Source: Kiritimatiellia bacterium (GTDB lineage Bacteria; Verrucomicrobiota; Kiritimatiellia; RFP12; UBA1067). Taken from it: 64,000 nt of DNA. Of the stretch, positions 33,711-41,655 are shown one piece after another. How positions within the stretch are numbered: the first letter of the stretch is position 1; the number at the start of each line of letters is the position of its first letter. The notes beneath the pieces were generated by a model. The model was not told the origin of the DNA and made no database searches. It was given only the letters and a program-made list of their open reading frames with translations. The position numbers and the translations under genes are program-made. The DNA is taken from NCBI GenBank assembly GCA_017525225.1, contig JAFXTB010000110.1:39972-103971 (forward strand), written 5' to 3'.

Positions 33711-34715
33711 TCAGCCGAGACAGGTCCAGTACGGCGAATCCGACTTCGCCGCCAGATACCTGGCACATGTATCGCAGCACTTGCAGAGTATCATCTGGAA
33801 GCCTGCCATCTCCTGCACGGTCAGCAGCTCGGTGCAGCGGCCAGGCAGGACGGATACGCCCTGGGCCTCGAGCACGGCCTTTGCCTTGCGGAAGACTATC
33901 AGCATCTCCATGAGCGTCGTGGCGCCGGAGCCGTTGACGATCAGGAAGGCCTTGTCGCCGGACTTGACGCCGGTGGCCTCGATGAGGCTCTTGACCATGA
34001 GCTCGGCCGTCTCGTCGGCCGACTTCACGGGCATGATGCCGCCGCCGCCTTCGCCGTGCTGGCCCATGCCTACCTCCATCTTGTCCTCGTCGATGGCGCC
34101 GATCTCGCCGCCGTTCTGCGGATGGGTCGCAACCTTGAGCGCGACGGACAGCGTGGCAATGCCCTCGTTGAACTTCTCGCCGAGCGCCACGAGCTCGTCA
34201 AGGCTCTTGCCCTCTTCGGCCGCAGCGCCCAGCACCTTGATGAGCGGGATGCACCCGCCCAGGCCGCGCTTGTCCTCGATCGGGGTGTGCGGACCCTGCG
34301 CGATATCGTCGTGGACGACGATCTCCTTGACGTTGAGGCCCGCCTTCGCGGCCTTGCGCAGCGCCTTGTTGGCGCTCATGCGGTCGCCGTTATGGTTGAG
34401 GGTGATGAGCAGCACGCCCGCGGGACGGTTCATGAGCTCCAGCGCCTCGAACACCTTCTCGCCGCCGGGCGCCGCGAAGATGTCGCCCGCGACGGACGCA
34501 TCGAGCATGCCCTCGCCGACAAAGCCTTCCATGGCGGGCTCGTGGCCGGTGCCGCCCAGGGTGACCAGCGCCACCTTGTCGGCCGGCTTGGGATTCGCAC
34601 GCACCACTATCTTGTCGTTCTTGAGCGCAAGCTTGTCGGGATAACACTTGACGAGACCATCCAGCAGCTCCGCCGTGAGGTTTGCAGGATCGTTGATGAA
34701 CTTCTTCATTGCCAT
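33711..34715 (-). CDS. dhaK: Dihydroxyacetone kinase subunit DhaK
   Basis: The protein has 334 residues. It opens MKKFINDP, has VTLGGTGHEPAMEGFVGEGM (substrate site) and GMGQHGEGG near residue 215, where the His covalently binds dihydroxyacetone. AAGGAAAGG precedes the ATG at 34715. DhaK normally works with DhaL (ADP-binding) and DhaM (PTS phosphoryl donor); neither is in the window. It could pair with remote subunits or act as a sugar-binding regulator. Confidence 0.9.
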   Translation of the reverse strand: MAMKKFINDPANLTAELLDGLVKCYPDKLALKNDKIVVRANPKPADKVALVTLGGTGHEPAMEGFVGEGMLDASVAGDIFAAPGGEKVFEALELMNRPAGVLLITLNHNGDRMSANKALRKAAKAGLNVKEIVVHDDIAQGPHTPIEDKRGLGGCIPLIKVLGAAAEEGKSLDELVALGEKFNEGIATLSVALKVATHPQNGGEIGAIDEDKMEVGMGQHGEGGGGIMPVKSADETAELMVKSLIEATGVKSGDKAFLIVNGSGATTLMEMLIVFRKAKAVLEAQGVSVLPGRCTELLTVQEMAGFQMILCKCCDTCARYLAAKSDSPYWTCLG

Positions 34716-34744
34716 GGCTAGTTGGACCTTTCCTTACTTGTCGT

Positions 34745-35068
34745 TCAATCCTGGTAGAATTCGACCACGGGACCGTTCTTGATGCTGACGAACGCTATCT
34801 TCGCCGTCGGGCCGATGGCCATCGGCGCGAGCAGCACCGCGCCCTTGGACGCCTTGACCGCCGCCGCCACATCCTTGACCTTGTACGCCACATGCGACTC
34901 CGTCACCATGCGGAACGCCGCCGGCGTATCCTTTTCCCAGTAGAGATACTCTATGCCGTATTCGGCATTGTTGGCGATCCAGACCTTGAGAGCCTTCATG
35001 TAGACCATCTTCGGCATCTTCGCCGACACCGGGATGCCCGTGTGCAGATACGTTTTTTCGATTGCCAT
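34745..35068 (-). CDS. Small VOC-fold-like protein
   Basis: The protein has 107 residues from the ATG at 35068, which has GGAGAAACGAAG upstream. The ending HVAYKVKDVAAAVKAS, VLLAPM and IAFVSIKNGPVVEFYQD matches the strand order of half a vicinal-oxygen-chelate (glyoxalase) fold; His and Glu could be metal ligands. It precedes dhaK by 29 nt in the same unit, so a small-carbonyl or triose-related role is plausible but unproven. Confidence 0.65.
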   Translation of the reverse strand: MAIEKTYLHTGIPVSAKMPKMVYMKALKVWIANNAEYGIEYLYWEKDTPAAFRMVTESHVAYKVKDVAAAVKASKGAVLLAPMAIGPTAKIAFVSIKNGPVVEFYQD

Positions 35069-35126
35069 CTTCGTTTCTCCTTGTTGCGTTTCCTCCGGAC
35101 ATCGACAATCCGCCCGGCTGAATGTG

Positions 35127-35155
35127 ATTTTACCAATTTCCACCGTGGGAAGCAA
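35127..35155 (-). promoter_or_regulatory. Promoter of the VOC-like/dhaK unit
   Basis: On the minus strand TTGCTT (35150-35155) and TAAAAT (35127-35132) are 17 nt apart, about 58 nt before the ATG at 35068. This is a conventional promoter with a leader and ribosome-binding site. Confidence 0.55.
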
Positions 35156-35189
35156 GGGTAAAAAAGTATACTGGACTTTCCCCCTCGCT

Positions 35190-36680
35190 CTAAAACGCGA
35201 TGTTGCGGGCGGTGGAGACGACCTTCGGCGTCATGCGGCCATCCTTGAAACGGAGCGTTATCAGGGCGTCATGCGGCGTTTCGACGAACCAGAGGCGCGC
35301 AGTGAAGGTGTCGGGGGAAGTCCATGCGCCCGACGCCGCCACCTGCTGGCGGCCTGGAAGCCTGAAGTCCATCTCCGTCTTCTGCGAGCACATCGCCTCC
35401 GACCGCTTCCACTTCCCGTAGCCTACGGGGATCGATGCGATCCAGGCGGCGTTGGTGACGGAAAGCATCCAGCCGTCGCTGCACTGGGCAAGCGCCACCG
35501 AACCGCCCGCAGCATCCGAACATACCGCCGGAAGCGATGCGCCGGAAGCCTCGCCCTTGACCACGGGCAAGGTCAGGCTGCCGGTCAGGGCCGCAAGCTC
35601 GCGTACGCCCCTGGAATCCTCGGGGAGAGACTTGTCCTGCATCTCCGGCAGAAATTCCCACAGGCACTCCATCGTCTTCTGCATGGACGCCTTGCTCGTG
35701 ACGGCCAGCACCGCATCCTTGTCGGGCATGACTATGGCCAGCTGGCCGTAGGCCCCGGCGGCGCGGTAGCAACCGTGCTGGCACATCCAGAACTGGAAGC
35801 CGTATCCAAGGCGCCAGTCCTCGCCCTCGCTATGGTGCGCCTCTTCCCTGTTGCGCGTCTGCACGGACGACGCCTGCTCCACGTAATCGCGCGAAAGGAG
35901 CCTCTTCCCGTCCCACTCGCCCTTCTGCAGCCAGAACTGTCCGAACTTTGCGATATCGCGCGTAGTTAGGTTGAGCCCCCATCCGCCGAGATCCTCGCCT
36001 TCCGGACTGCGGTTCCACTGCGCGCAGGCGATGCCGAGCGGGGCGAAGAGGCGGCTTTGCAGATACTCGGATGGCCTCTGGCCTGTCCGCCTGTGCACGA
36101 TCGCGGAGAGCATGTACGAAGCTCCGCTGTCGTAGAGGAATTTCCGTCCGGGCTCCACCGGCACGGGGCACGAAAGGAAATCTCGCGTCCAGATGGCTTT
36201 GGCCTCGGCGCCGAACGATTTCGAGGAATCCTCCGCATGGCCGGTGGTCATGCAAAGGAGATCCCTCACGCGCATCGAACGCAGGTTCGGATCGGGCGAA
36301 GCGGGCAGGCAATCTGCGAAGATGTCCGCCACGCGTTCGTCGAGATCGAGCTTGCCCTCGTCCGCCACCATGCCTATAGCCGTGGAAGTGAACGATTTCG
36401 AGAGCGAATAGAGCATGTGCCTGTCCGTGGGGCGGTACGGATTCCACCATCCCTCCGCCACCGTCTTTCCGTGCCGCAGCAGCACGAAGCTGTGGATGCC
36501 GCCGATCTTGTCCATCTTCTCCACCCAGCGCGAGACTGCGCGCGAAGAGATTCCAAGCGACTCCGGCGTTACGCTGTGGGTATTGTCGATCGCCTGCCGC
36601 TTCGCCTCCCACGCGGCGTCGGCCGCGAAGGCTCCCCATGCGACGGCAAGCGCCGCCAGAACCGTGATTTTCCCATGCAT
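35190..36680 (-). CDS. Secreted serine hydrolase, class C beta-lactamase fold
   Basis: The protein has 496 residues from the ATG at 36680 with a signal peptide ending AFAADA. The active-site Ser-x-x-Lys is in YSLSKSF near residue 95, the Tyr motif in YDSGASYML near 195, and the third motif region near residue 330 contains SEGEDW and GYGFQFW. Such proteins are usually esterases or D-amino-peptidases rather than true beta-lactamases. The extra 120-residue C-terminal domain is beta-rich. It is preceded by the CxxC microprotein on the same strand. Confidence 0.82.
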   Translation of the reverse strand: MHGKITVLAALAVAWGAFAADAAWEAKRQAIDNTHSVTPESLGISSRAVSRWVEKMDKIGGIHSFVLLRHGKTVAEGWWNPYRPTDRHMLYSLSKSFTSTAIGMVADEGKLDLDERVADIFADCLPASPDPNLRSMRVRDLLCMTTGHAEDSSKSFGAEAKAIWTRDFLSCPVPVEPGRKFLYDSGASYMLSAIVHRRTGQRPSEYLQSRLFAPLGIACAQWNRSPEGEDLGGWGLNLTTRDIAKFGQFWLQKGEWDGKRLLSRDYVEQASSVQTRNREEAHHSEGEDWRLGYGFQFWMCQHGCYRAAGAYGQLAIVMPDKDAVLAVTSKASMQKTMECLWEFLPEMQDKSLPEDSRGVRELAALTGSLTLPVVKGEASGASLPAVCSDAAGGSVALAQCSDGWMLSVTNAAWIASIPVGYGKWKRSEAMCSQKTEMDFRLPGRQQVAASGAWTSPDTFTARLWFVETPHDALITLRFKDGRMTPKVVSTARNIAF

Positions 36681-36747
36681 ATAGGTAATCCTCTTGAAGT
36701 AAGGGTGAAAATGTATATCAACTGGCTCTAACGCCAACCACTAGCGA

Positions 36748-36909
36748 CTACTTCTTCTTGAATATCACCACCGTCTCGTCCTCGATCTTGAAGTCGTAGC
36801 CGACCTTCACATAGAACGGCTTGTTGGCACGGAACTCGACTCCTCGCTCGCCATTCCACCAACGGCAGGTGGCGCATTTCTTTTCTTCGACCCGATAAAC
36901 TGCTGACAT
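36748..36909 (-). CDS. CxxC microprotein (53 residues)
   Basis: Too short for a standard gene call, but supported by AAGGAGA 3 nt before the ATG at 36909 and a clean stop. It begins SAVYRVEEKKCATCRWWNG, a Cys-x2-Cys followed by Trp-Trp, as seen in small putative zinc-ribbon proteins, then ends in a lysine tail FKKK. It lies 30 nt downstream of the FtsK-gamma-like gene and may be the last gene of that operon. Function unknown. Confidence 0.6.
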   Translation of the reverse strand: MSAVYRVEEKKCATCRWWNGERGVEFRANKPFYVKVGYDFKIEDETVVIFKKK

Positions 36910-36939
36910 GATTTTCTCCTTGTTGTTTTTGATTTGCGG

Positions 36940-37254
36940 TCACACGGGACGCGTGACCCTACCATTTCTTCTTACTACCAAAATCCCACGTGTCGGCCAA
37001 CCTGGACGCTCCGGGCCAATGACACCGCGATTCTCCAATTCATCGATGAGGCGTACGGCGTCTATGTAACGAATGCCCATGTTCCGCTGAAGTGTTGCTA
37101 CAGATGCACGATTCGCAGCGCAGACAACCTCAACGGCACGTTCGTAGTTGGCATTAATAAACGCCTGTCTACCGCGTTTAGTTCGCAAGTCAAACTTGCT
37201 GTAGGTTTCTACAACTTGCTGTTGCGGTATGGTTATTTGTCCTCTGCTTGGCAT
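36940..37254 (-). CDS. Stand-alone FtsK gamma-like winged-helix protein
   Basis: The protein has 104 residues from the ATG at 37254. Residues about 35-90 (AVEVVCAANRASVATLQR, then MGIRYIDAVRLIDELENRG and ERPGWPTRGILV) follow the pattern of the C-terminal gamma domain of FtsK, a winged helix that reads KOPS DNA. The FtsK motor domain is absent. A gamma domain alone is a DNA-binding module, here likely the regulator of the operon. The start overlaps the previous gene by 65 bp in another frame, and no better start is visible. Confidence 0.6.
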   Translation of the reverse strand: MPSRGQITIPQQQVVETYSKFDLRTKRGRQAFINANYERAVEVVCAANRASVATLQRNMGIRYIDAVRLIDELENRGVIGPERPGWPTRGILVVRRNGRVTRPV

Positions 37255-37474
37255 TCCCAATTTCACGATTCCAGATTTCCTGGTTGAATCTCCGTATGAG
37301 ATAAGCCTTTGATTCACGGTACAATCCGGTTTCCGGATCCTGCAACTTCTTGAAAAAATGCGACTTGTACACGATCTCCATGGCCTCTGGCAACGGCAGC
37401 TTCCGAGATTCAGCAACGAACTTAACCAAATCCATCGTGGAAAACTCTATCATCTGCTTCTGGATATCAGACAT
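37190..37474 (-). CDS. DUF3791-like small protein (second copy)
   Basis: The protein has 94 residues. IEFSTMDLVKFVAESRKL, MEIVYKSHFFKKL and DPETGLYRESKAYL match small helical proteins that regularly accompany DUF3990 genes in gut bacteria. It overlaps the DUF3990 gene by 8 bp. The last 25 residues (rich in Asn, Thr and Gln) overlap the FtsK-gamma-like gene and are probably an extension beyond the conserved part. It could be the antitoxin or an accessory factor. Confidence 0.65.
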   Translation of the reverse strand: MSDIQKQMIEFSTMDLVKFVAESRKLPLPEAMEIVYKSHFFKKLQDPETGLYRESKAYLIRRFNQEIWNREIGNAKQRTNNHTATASCRNLQQV

Positions 37475-37967
37475 GACGAGCCTCCTTGAACTTTAACAAC
37501 GAAATTGCCCTGCGCGTATGGAACGAATATTGCGTGGTCAGCCGTCGGCCAAACTGCATCCTTCGCAGAACCTCTCCCAGTGTGTAGTATCCACGTTCAA
37601 ACATCTTGAAAAGAAAAGCCAATCCATCGTCGGCAATGGGACCAACTACCCAATCGTAGCGCCGATTCCTATTGTGGTCTGCCGCCGCCATCTTGGGATT
37701 TCTGTTGGCAAGCACAAACTTGGCCCATGTGCGATTCCCTGGCTGAACAAACTTCTTGAATGACATTTGCTGCATTTTCACCACGTCAACCTCAAACACG
37801 AGAACAACGGGCGTACCACCACGCTGCCGCACCGCGCGAAAAGCAGTACGGCGGGCAACATCAAAGGAGTCGGAAAGGTAAAAGCCCTGCCCAAAGTCTT
37901 TATGCGGACTGCACTTTGCGAGCAACGGTGTCCTGAACACCATATTGCTACCATGATACAGAATCAT
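37467..37967 (-). CDS. DUF3990 protein, ADP-ribosyltransferase-like toxin candidate
   Basis: The protein has 166 residues. MILYHGSNMVF at the start, DFGQGFYLSDSFDVA near residue 24, the YDWVVGPIADDGL block near residue 105, then TTQYSFHTRRAISLL fit the DUF3990 family. The HG and FGQGFYLS elements resemble the NAD-binding His and Tyr strand motifs of ADP-ribosyltransferases, which suggests a NAD-consuming toxin. That is an inference from motif similarity. It overlaps both flanking DUF3791-type genes, so all are expressed together. Confidence 0.7.
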   Translation of the reverse strand: MILYHGSNMVFRTPLLAKCSPHKDFGQGFYLSDSFDVARRTAFRAVRQRGGTPVVLVFEVDVVKMQQMSFKKFVQPGNRTWAKFVLANRNPKMAAADHNRNRRYDWVVGPIADDGLAFLFKMFERGYYTLGEVLRRMQFGRRLTTQYSFHTRRAISLLKFKEARHV

Positions 37968-38191
37968 GATATCCGCCCTCCGTTTCTGACGCAGACCTCG
38001 TACATGTCATCAACAGCCGTCTGTACGGACTGCGTATGCTCAACATCATAGCAGTCGGTTAAGAACGAAAGTCCCTTGTACTTTTTAAGAAACGTATAGG
38101 CGACTGCGGGGGTCATGGCGTGCTGTGCCGCAAAATCGCCTATGCACGTCACCATGTACTCTATTCGGTTGTTCAGCTCCCGCCCGCTCAT
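37964..38191 (-). CDS. DUF3791 family protein (first copy)
   Basis: The protein has 75 residues from the ATG at 38191, overlapping the upstream micro-ORF by 4 bp. IEYMVTCIGDFAAQHAMT, YTFLKKYKGLSFLTDCYDVEHTQS and VDDMYEV match DUF3791 (pattern YD..HT..., VDDM). These small proteins are genetically linked to DUF3990. A neutralising antitoxin role is plausible but untested. Confidence 0.72.
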   Translation of the reverse strand: MSGRELNNRIEYMVTCIGDFAAQHAMTPAVAYTFLKKYKGLSFLTDCYDVEHTQSVQTAVDDMYEVCVRNGGRIS

Positions 38192-38310
38192 ACCAGCCGT
38201 CCCTCCCTGTGGGCGCACGAACCGAAGACCCAAAACTTTTCGGCTTTGTGCCTCCTTGCGATAGCGTAAATCTCGTCACGCTTCGCGCGAATCTCGTCCA
38301 TCATGCGCAT
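38188..38310 (-). CDS. Truncated MNT-type nucleotidyltransferase (40 residues)
   Basis: The first gene of the operon starts at 38310, 8 nt after a TATAAT box. Its 40 residues include IRAKRDEIYAIARRHKAE and FWVFGSCAHREGR, the opening of a minimal nucleotidyltransferase (GSxAR-like motif), and then stop before the catalytic Asp-x-Asp. It is either a remnant of a MNT antitoxin or a short leader gene that couples translation of DUF3791 through its ATGA overlap. Confidence 0.55.
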   Translation of the reverse strand: MRMMDEIRAKRDEIYAIARRHKAEKFWVFGSCAHREGRLV

Positions 38311-38318
38311 ACGCAGAT

Positions 38319-38324
38319 ATTATA
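38319..38324 (-). promoter_or_regulatory. -10 box of the DUF3990 operon promoter
   Basis: The minus strand reads ATGTGGTATAAT, then 8 nt, then the ATG at 38310. No ribosome-binding site is present, so the first gene would be translated from a leaderless mRNA. Confidence 0.6.
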
Positions 38325-38350
38325 CCACATTTTCACAACATGCAAGATTG

Positions 38351-40621
38351 TCAGCGGGTCGAGACGCTGGCGCGGGAGAGGGCCTGGACGAGCTCGGCGC
38401 GCGGCATGGCGGCCTTGAGGTAGCGCCTGCCGTCAACAGGCAGCCTCGCGCCACCATCGGTCTTTTCAAACTGCACGGGATCCCTCGCGTATTCACCGAA
38501 GAGGGCGAGCTTTCCGGCATCGACAGGAAGCTCGATCGTGCCGCTTCCGGCGCCATGCCAATAGACGAGCCAAGTCGAACCGTCCCTCTCGAATGCGAAC
38601 GCACGCACTGGGGTACGTCCGTCGCCCACCTTGACCTCGTCGTAGTCCACGAGGTCGTAGGTGCCGTCCGCAAGAAGCAGCAGATGGTGCTCCTGGCCGT
38701 AGTCCTTGAGCGCCGCGCGCCACTTGTCCGTCATCAGGCCGCGCCGCCTGAGATCCGCCCAGCGCCTCATGGTCTCGAGTATGTCGTCGGTGCGGGGATG
38801 CTTCTTGAGCGCATTGAGCGGCATGCGGATGGTGCTCGCGCAGTTCCATGCCGTTGCCACCGAGATGCCGTATTCCCACATGTCGGCCTGCGTGCCGAGA
38901 TCGCCACCATACGCCTTCGGCGACTTTGGCGGCACGAACGCCCACCATCCGAAGTCGACGCGCGTCATGTCCTGCTGCGTGATCGGCGCCTGGTGGAACG
39001 GGTACTCGCGCAGCTTCGCCTTGAAGACGGCGGCCGGGAACACGTCGAAGGCGTTCGCGCCTGCCAGCATGTGCCAGCCGAAATGCGTCTTCGCCGCGGC
39101 CTCGCCGAAGAGGGGCTCCGGCTTGAGCATGCGCCAGTACCTGTACTGCGCGTTCGCCACATGGAAGTTGCACGGACGGTTCACGCCCTCCGATCCATCC
39201 AGGTACACGTACTCGAAGCCGCAGTTGTAGATGTTGGCGATCTTGGCGGACACCTCCTCGGGCAGATCGGTGTTCTGGTCGGCATAGCAGCTGAGGGGCG
39301 TACCATACTCGCTCACGTCGAGGATGCCGCCGATCTCGCCCTTCGGATGCGCCGTGATCCGGGTGTCATGGGCGCCGCGCCTGATGCCAAGGAAGCGATA
39401 TGGCTGCTCCGTGGTGTAGCTTTCGTACGAGACAAGCTCGCCGCCGAACTGCAGGATACGGCACGCGGGGAACATGGGCGCGTCCGCCGTCGGTTCGTAC
39501 ACGGCTATCTCGTCCAGGTTCGTCTCAGTCCCGATCGTCCGCGCAAGCGTGAATCGGCGCGTCTTGTTGAGGCGCGGATCCGCCACGGGCGTCACGTAGC
39601 GGCTCCTGAGGCCGATGTGGGAATGCAGCGTATGCAGGCCCGGGGCTATCCCGGCGGCCTTGATGCGCGCCAGCAGCGCCTTGAGGTCGGCCTCGTGGTT
39701 GGGGAAGCTGTCTTCGCGCCAGTCATAGTTGCCGAAGAGGCTCCAGGACCCTTTCTCCACGGTTATGTTGTACTGGGCGAACGTCATCAGGCGGAATCCG
39801 CCCTTGCGCGCATATTCGATGGCCTCGTCCACGCGATCAGGCGTGAAGTCGCCGGAAAGGTGGAATATCGACTCCTGCGATGCAGGCCCGCGGCGGCTCT
39901 TTACGCCGCGCGGCAGGCCGTAGTCGCGCTCGAGGGCGTCCATCGCGTCGAGAAACGCCTCGCGGCCCGGCACCGCTATGAGCGCCACGCTCGCGCCGCG
40001 CAGCTTCAACCCGGCGTATAGCTCGCCGAAGAGGATCTTCGAGCCGACGCGGTCTTCATGGTCGATGTCGGGATATGGCGAGGTTCCCACCACGCCCACG
40101 GCCGCGCGGTCGTCCCAGCTGGCGTTGAGCCAGTCGCCGAAGTTGAGGCGGTTCTTCACGGGAAGCTGCAGCGCGCGGAACGATGCAACCGGCGGGATGT
40201 CCATCTTGAGATGGTCGTACGTGGTCGGACGGTCGCATGCGAAATCTACCAGCTCGAAGGCGAGATATCCGTCGCCGCGCTTCACCGCGACCTTCGCCTC
40301 GTACTGCCTGTGCGCGAAGCCGGCGATCAGGAGATCGCCCTCCTTGCGGAGCGAGCATGCCGGGTAGACGGTCCGCTTGTTGGGGTGTATCAGCTTTATC
40401 TCGTTGTTGAACGGACGATCCTGCGTCGCGGTGAAGATTGCGGTCTCCTGTCCCGGATCCACACACTCCTCGCCCGTCGCCTTTACGACGAGCGATTTCA
40501 CCCGCGCGTCGTCGCCCGCGACGAGGCGGAAATCTTCCGTCTCCAGCACCACGTCCCCTGCGGCGGCCGCAAACGCCCCCAGAACCAGAACAGACGTCAA
40601 ACAGACCTTCATGGTTGTCAT
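38351..40621 (-). CDS. Secreted hydrolase-like protein of unknown family (756 residues)
   Basis: The start is at 40621, with AAAGGAAAA about 6 nt upstream; an ATG at 40645 overlaps the previous stop and is an alternative. A signal peptide (about 20 residues) is followed by a beta-sandwich, then a barrel-like half with FRLMTFAQYNITVEKGSWS, GIAPGLHTLHSHIGL and GFEYVYLDGSEG, the last a possible catalytic Asp/Glu strand. The length and order (beta-sandwich, TIM barrel, C-terminal beta) fit GH36- or GH31-like enzymes, but I recognise no specific family. It is coupled to the gene at 40642. Confidence 0.45.
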   Translation of the reverse strand: MTTMKVCLTSVLVLGAFAAAAGDVVLETEDFRLVAGDDARVKSLVVKATGEECVDPGQETAIFTATQDRPFNNEIKLIHPNKRTVYPACSLRKEGDLLIAGFAHRQYEAKVAVKRGDGYLAFELVDFACDRPTTYDHLKMDIPPVASFRALQLPVKNRLNFGDWLNASWDDRAAVGVVGTSPYPDIDHEDRVGSKILFGELYAGLKLRGASVALIAVPGREAFLDAMDALERDYGLPRGVKSRRGPASQESIFHLSGDFTPDRVDEAIEYARKGGFRLMTFAQYNITVEKGSWSLFGNYDWREDSFPNHEADLKALLARIKAAGIAPGLHTLHSHIGLRSRYVTPVADPRLNKTRRFTLARTIGTETNLDEIAVYEPTADAPMFPACRILQFGGELVSYESYTTEQPYRFLGIRRGAHDTRITAHPKGEIGGILDVSEYGTPLSCYADQNTDLPEEVSAKIANIYNCGFEYVYLDGSEGVNRPCNFHVANAQYRYWRMLKPEPLFGEAAAKTHFGWHMLAGANAFDVFPAAVFKAKLREYPFHQAPITQQDMTRVDFGWWAFVPPKSPKAYGGDLGTQADMWEYGISVATAWNCASTIRMPLNALKKHPRTDDILETMRRWADLRRRGLMTDKWRAALKDYGQEHHLLLLADGTYDLVDYDEVKVGDGRTPVRAFAFERDGSTWLVYWHGAGSGTIELPVDAGKLALFGEYARDPVQFEKTDGGARLPVDGRRYLKAAMPRAELVQALSRASVSTR

Positions 40622-40641
40622 TGCATTTTCCTTTCGTATCG

Positions 40642-41655
40642 TCATTCGAAGAAGCTTTCGCAGAATTCGCGCTCGGTGGAGTCCACCTCGCCGAGCGCCA
40701 GGAACTCGTGGCCCTTCTGGTCGCCCCAGCTGTAGGAGCATATCAGCTTTCCGCCGAACTCGCAGAAGTCTAGATCCGAGACGTTGATGTCCTTTGCATT
40801 CCGTATCTCGTCCAGCTCGGCCGGGGTGAACTTCGCCTGCGGATGGATGAGCTTGTCGTCGGCATCGTAGTCGAGCGCGACGCGCGGCGAGACCGTCCAG
40901 GACACGAGATCGCGTGAACGCGCCACGCGCGTGCGGAATTCGAGCGCTCCGCCGACTGCACGCTGCTCTAGATAGAAGAGGTACGTCCATCCGGCGTGGT
41001 AGCGGAGAAGCGGGCCGCCGGTGTAGAATTCGCGTCCGAACACGGCGCCGTCGATGGTCTTCCAGGTGGCCAGATCCTTCGATTCGGCGAAGAACATCGT
41101 AAAGCCCGTTCCCACCAGATCGCGCGGCGCCCCGAGTTCGTACACCATGAGGTAGCGTCCGTCCGCCCTGCAGATCGACGTGTTGTACACCTGCCACCGT
41201 GGATCGCCCAGGATCCTGCGGGGGGCAGTCCAGTTGACGAGGTCCTGGGATTCGGTCTGCAGTATCGCGCTTCCGCCCCACGAATCACGCTCACCATGCG
41301 CGGACGCGGTGACTATCACGCGATCGCCGGTGGAGAACGCGCTTGCGAGATGGAAGTCCCTGCCGAAAGGCGGCGTGAACGTCTGCTTGTCCTCAAGGTC
41401 GCGGAAGCGAAGATAGGAGACACCGGTATTGTTCGTACGGTAGTGCTTTTGGGGCGTCTTCCACCTGATGTACTCCATGAGCCACGGATGGCCCTTGAAC
41501 ACTATGGGGGAGGTCTCGACGATGAGAATGTCGATGGTGCCAAGCTTTTTGAGGCGCGTGTCGCGCCGCGCGCCGATGGAAACGCACCCTGGCGCGAACG
41601 CCGCCATGGCGGCCGCCCGGATGAAATCCCTGCGCTGCATCATGGACGGATTCAT
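40642..41655 (-). CDS. Exported beta-propeller protein, possible GH43-like hydrolase
   Basis: The protein has 337 residues with a twin-arginine signal (MQRRDFIRAAAMAAFAPGC) and a lipobox-like Cys, so it may be a lipoprotein. Repeated blade motifs (FRDLEDKQTFTPPFGRDF, ILQTESQDLVNWTAPR, MFFAESKDLATWKTID, VARSRDLVSWTVS) match five-bladed propellers of the GH43/GH62/GH130 kind. It overlaps manC by 4 bp. The catalytic residues are not evident, so it could be non-catalytic. Substrate unknown. Confidence 0.6.
   Translation of the reverse strand: MNPSMMQRRDFIRAAAMAAFAPGCVSIGARRDTRLKKLGTIDILIVETSPIVFKGHPWLMEYIRWKTPQKHYRTNNTGVSYLRFRDLEDKQTFTPPFGRDFHLASAFSTGDRVIVTASAHGERDSWGGSAILQTESQDLVNWTAPRRILGDPRWQVYNTSICRADGRYLMVYELGAPRDLVGTGFTMFFAESKDLATWKTIDGAVFGREFYTGGPLLRYHAGWTYLFYLEQRAVGGALEFRTRVARSRDLVSWTVSPRVALDYDADDKLIHPQAKFTPAELDEIRNAKDINVSDLDFCEFGGKLICSYSWGDQKGHEFLALGEVDSTEREFCESFFE

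Noticed and set aside
35190..36680. An antibiotic-resistance beta-lactamase
   Set aside because: The serine hydrolase fold also covers esterases and peptidases, and the extra C-terminal domain and genomic context do not support resistance.
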